A stretch of 64,000 nt of DNA from an uncultured Collinsella sp. Lineage in GTDB: Bacteria; Actinomycetota; Coriobacteriia; Coriobacteriales; Coriobacteriaceae. Under the pieces are notes generated by a model, which searched no databases, had not been told where the DNA came from, and was given only the letters and a program-made list of their open reading frames with translations. The stretch lies in assembly GCA_958354105.1 (NCBI GenBank), contig CATWVA010000003.1, forward strand, positions 1 through 64,000. Direction: 5' to 3'. This document shows, in pieces, positions 61,607-64,000 of the stretch; position 1 is the first letter of the stretch, and each line of letters opens with the position of its first letter. A program made the translations under genes and the position numbers.

Positions 61607-61771
61607 GGGCTTAACGCACAGTACTTAAGTATATCGTTGCACTTTAGTTGTATAAACTACAGCCGCTCATTATCGGCGAACGGTTGTCCTAGAAAATCGT
61701 TTTACCATCCAAATTATCGCGGCATTCGAAAACGCACATACCGATACTATTTGTAGCCAACCAAAAGTACC

Positions 61772-61905
61772 CCGGTTTACTACGATAAATTGAATGATCT
61801 CAACCACAGTCAATTTGGTGATATTAAAACCGCAGGTAGAAGCGTTACCATTTTTGTAGATTACATGCCGTGGTCGGTCGGAGCCATTTTGTCGTAGTAA
61901 ACCGG
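61772..61905. repeat. 14-bp inverted repeat bracketing a 106-base spacer
   Basis: CCGGTTTACTACGA (61772-61785) is the exact inverse of 61892-61905, and similarity continues inward with few mismatches. The right arm is followed by CCCTCTTTTTAATAT. The surrounding 428-base gap between the GH13-GH77 gene and glgA is unusually AT-rich and I see no credible gene in it. Confidence 0.6.
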
Positions 61906-61934
61906 CCCTCTTTTTAATATGAAGTTCAACCAAG

Positions 61935-61966
61935 AAGAGGGCGCCTGCTTGGGGCGCCCTCTTTTG
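61935..61966 (-). terminator. terminator after glgA
   Basis: AAGAGGGCGCC (61935-61945) pairs perfectly with GGCGCCCTCTT (61953-61963) around a 7-base loop; TTCTTGG follows on the - strand, and TTTTGCG on the + strand. Confidence 0.75.
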
Positions 61967-61995
61967 CGGTGAGGATTAAGTTTTAATCGTCCGGA

Positions 61996-64000
61996 TTAGT
62001 GGCGCTTGCGGGCGGCCGTTGCCTTGCGGACGGAGGTCTTCTTGGTAGGAGCCTTTTCCTCGGCTGGAGCGGCGGGGGAGATCGGGGCCTCCTTGGCGAG
62101 CTCGGTCTTTGCCGTGGCCTTCGGATCGGTCTTGACCTCGGCGACCTTCGGTGCCGGCTCGGCCTTTACTGCGGGCTTTTCCTCGACCTTAGCCTCTGCC
62201 TTGGGAGCAGCGGTCTTGGCCGTGGCCTTTTTGGCCGTCGTCGTAGCGCGCTTGCGCGTGGTGGTCTTGGCGGCCGGCTTAGCCTCGACAGCTTCCTCAG
62301 CCTTAGACTCAGCGGGCGTCTCCTCGACTTTAGCGGCCGGCTTTGCGGCTGCCTTCGGGGTCGTCTTCGCGGCGGCCTTCGTCGTAGCGGCCTTCGTGGT
62401 CGTCGACTTCGTAGCCGTGGTCTTCTTGGCTGCCGTTGCCTTCTTGGTGGACGCGGTCGTCTTCTTGGCAGCGGTCTTGGCCGGAGCCTTTGCCGCGGGC
62501 TTAACCTCGGCTGCAGCGGTCTCGGCCTTTACCTCGGGAACGACCTCGGCCTCGGTGGCCTTCTTGACAGCTGCGGTGGTGCGCTTGCGCGTGGTCGTTG
62601 CCTTGGCTGTAGTCGTTTTTGCAGCGGTGGCCTTAGTGGCAGTGGTCTTGGCTGCAGAGGTCTTGCTCGCAGTTGTAGACTTGCTCGCCGTGGCCTTCTT
62701 AGCCGTCGTCTTGCGGGCCGTCGTCTTCTTAGCGGCAGGCTTCGCAGCGGGCTTAACCTCGGCATCAGCAGCGAGCTTCGCCTCGGCCTTGGGCTCCTCA
62801 GCGGCCACCGGCACAGCAACAGCCTCAGGCTCGTCGACAACGGCCGCCGGCCTCTCAATCTCCGGGTGCATAAAGAAGTACAGGTCCAGATACTTGTCGG
62901 CCGAACGCGTCCAGCTAAAGTCCTGGCTCATGGCCTGCGTGACCAGCTGGTTCCAGGCATCGCGGTTATCCCAGAACAGGCGTGCCGCACGGAACACGGC
63001 GTCACCCATCTCGTCGCCGTTAAAGTTACTAAACGAGAAGCCCGTGCCCTCGCCGGTAAACTCGTTATACGGAATCACCGTGTCCTTCAGACCGCCAGTC
63101 TCGCGAACAATCGGCAGCGTACCGTAGCGCATGGCGATGATCTGCGACAGGCCGCAGGGCTCAAACTTCGAAGGCATCAGGAACATATCGGCGGCGGCAT
63201 ACATGCGCTGCGACAGCGCAGGATCGAACTCGATGCGCGCGGCCATGGTGCCGGGGTACTTGTCCTGGAAGTAGCGCAGGCCGTCCTCGTAGTCACGGTC
63301 GCCGGTGCCCAGCACCGCCACCTGAACGCCGCCGGCCAAAATGCGGTCGAGCGCGTACATGACCAGGTCCATGCCCTTCTGGCGCGTCAGGCGCGTGACC
63401 ATCACCATGAGCGGACGGTCGTCGCGAACCTCGAGCCCCAGCTCTTCCTGCAGCTTGGCCTTGCACGCGGCCTTGCCGGAACGGTCCTCCACGGTGTAGT
63501 TGGCGGCAATGCGCTTGTCGGTCGCCGGGTCAAAGCCCGCCACGTCAATGCCATTCAAAATGCCCTGCAGCGCATAGGAGCGCTCGCGCAGCACACCGTC
63601 CAGGCCCTCGCCAAACTCGGGCGTCTGGATCTCGTTGGCATAGGTGGGGCTCACCGTGGTGATGGCATCGGCATAGCGCAGCGCGCCCAGCATGTAGTTG
63701 ATGCTGCAGGCGTCGCAACGCAGCTGCGAGGCGGCCGCCGGAATATGCGCCACGCCCAGGATGTCCTCCATCACAGTGTCGCTAAACTGGCCCTGGAACG
63801 CCACGTTGTGGATCGAGAACACGGTCTTGACGCGGTCGTACAGCGGCAGGCCCTGGTAGAACTCGCGCAAGAATACGGGCGCCAGCGCCGTCTGCCAGTC
63901 GTTGCAGTGCAGGATGTCACACTCAAAGCCGGCCGGTAGGTGCTGCAGGCTCTCGGTGATGGCCTTGGAGAAGAACGCAAAACGCTCGCCGTCATCAAAG
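61996..64000 (-). CDS. glgA: glycogen synthase (GT5) with long Lys/Ala/Thr-rich histone-H1-like tail; 5' end outside the window
   Basis: 667 residues are visible; the frame is open at base 64000, so the N-terminus is missing. The catalytic part reads LHCNDWQTALAPVFL, FSIHNVAFQGQF, VSPTYANEIQTPEFGEGLDG, GILNGIDVAGFDPATD, VTRLTRQKGMDLV, and the C-terminal PSKFEPCGLSQIIAMRYG..PIVRETGGLKDTV typical of ADP-glucose glycogen synthases. After DLYFFMHPEIE the last roughly 285 residues are almost only Lys, Ala, Thr, Pro, Glu with TTRKR and KKTT repeats, ending RKATAARKRH. Such tails occur on histone H1-like and some bacterial DNA-binding proteins, not on normal GlgA. Confidence 0.9.
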   Translation of the reverse strand, partial: FDDGERFAFFSKAITESLQHLPAGFECDILHCNDWQTALAPVFLREFYQGLPLYDRVKTVFSIHNVAFQGQFSDTVMEDILGVAHIPAAASQLRCDACSINYMLGALRYADAITTVSPTYANEIQTPEFGEGLDGVLRERSYALQGILNGIDVAGFDPATDKRIAANYTVEDRSGKAACKAKLQEELGLEVRDDRPLMVMVTRLTRQKGMDLVMYALDRILAGGVQVAVLGTGDRDYEDGLRYFQDKYPGTMAARIEFDPALSQRMYAAADMFLMPSKFEPCGLSQIIAMRYGTLPIVRETGGLKDTVIPYNEFTGEGTGFSFSNFNGDEMGDAVFRAARLFWDNRDAWNQLVTQAMSQDFSWTRSADKYLDLYFFMHPEIERPAAVVDEPEAVAVPVAAEEPKAEAKLAADAEVKPAAKPAAKKTTARKTTAKKATASKSTTASKTSAAKTTATKATAAKTTTAKATTTRKRTTAAVKKATEAEVVPEVKAETAAAEVKPAAKAPAKTAAKKTTASTKKATAAKKTTATKSTTTKAATTKAAAKTTPKAAAKPAAKVEETPAESKAEEAVEAKPAAKTTTRKRATTTAKKATAKTAAPKAEAKVEEKPAVKAEPAPKVAEVKTDPKATAKTELAKEAPISPAAPAEEKAPTKKTSVRKATAARKRH

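Noticed and set aside
61670..61933. An 87-codon - strand frame between glgA and the GH13-GH77 gene
   Set aside because: It overlaps the 14-bp inverted repeat, has no ribosome site and no known domain; treated as non-coding.
61999..63939. A 646-codon + strand Gly/Leu/Arg-rich frame opposite glgA
   Set aside because: Antisense of the Lys/Ala/Thr tail and the GT5 domain; no family match and biased composition.

Overview
The window looks like a chromosomal segment of a high-GC, anaerobic, low-complexity actinobacterium of the Coriobacteriia, most likely Collinsella or a near relative. This is inferred from gene content, codon use and dispersed-hairpin style, not from a database match. Housekeeping genes are tightly packed. 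There is no CRISPR array, rRNA operon, phage or plasmid replication gene. The only transposase sequence is a roughly 30-codon IS3-type remnant.

Layout. (1) 1-6988: tail of an unrecognised gene, an M24 Xaa-Pro peptidase, then a compact + strand run efp, Asp23/Gls24 protein, nusB, xseB, tlyA, nadK, recN. (2) 7048-14958: a fructose PTS locus with a divergent RpiR-type regulator, a one-chain IIB-IIC-IIA permease, ptsH, ptsI and two tandem 1-phosphofructokinase-like kinases. (3) 15154-19037: CCA-adding enzyme, two tandem tRNA-Glu(CUC) genes, a flippase-like membrane protein and a TetR regulator. (4) About 19040-41560: a very GC-rich cobalamin island. A - strand arm under a B12 riboswitch carries an exported lipoprotein CbiK, a NEAT-like lipoprotein, a corrinoid/tetrapyrrole-type ABC importer with a NEAT-like domain on its binding protein, and an ATPase with extra N- and C-terminal regions. 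A divergent + strand arm carries 17 overlapping genes running from cobalt-precorrin methylation through cobyric acid to nucleotide-loop assembly. An IS3 transposase fragment marks the left edge and a truncated membrane-protein C-terminus marks the right edge, so the island appears to have been gained by transfer. (5) 41666-48709: a MacB-type ABC exporter with its adaptor, an L,D-transpeptidase and a one-chain L-serine dehydratase. (6) 49021-57803: metK, and divergently gltX, priA, def, fmt, rsmB. (7) 57945-64000: a zinc-ribbon protein, a GH13-GH77 fusion enzyme, and the 3' part of a glycogen synthase with a roughly 285-residue histone-H1-like tail.

The most unusual structure that no gene explains is a set of dispersed hairpin elements between genes. 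Three copies (10266-10336, 41585-41653, 57808-57876) share an AAGTTGCGGTGAAATA arm. Three others (10443-10590, 20332-20438, 48734-48852) share a CGCACGAGCC...GTGCGAGC-AGGACTGT core whose inner stem and outer arms differ in sequence between copies yet stay complementary. One of these three lies in frame inside the ABC ATPase gene. Further unique long hairpins sit at 50407-50505, 55167-55268 and 61772-61905. They resemble REP/RAYT-type or Rickettsia-palindrome-type elements.

The most interesting protein system is the riboswitch-controlled, apparently cell-surface tetrapyrrole module (exported CbiK, NEAT-like lipoproteins, importer) coupled to a cobalamin operon that has no cytosolic cobaltochelatase of its own in this window.
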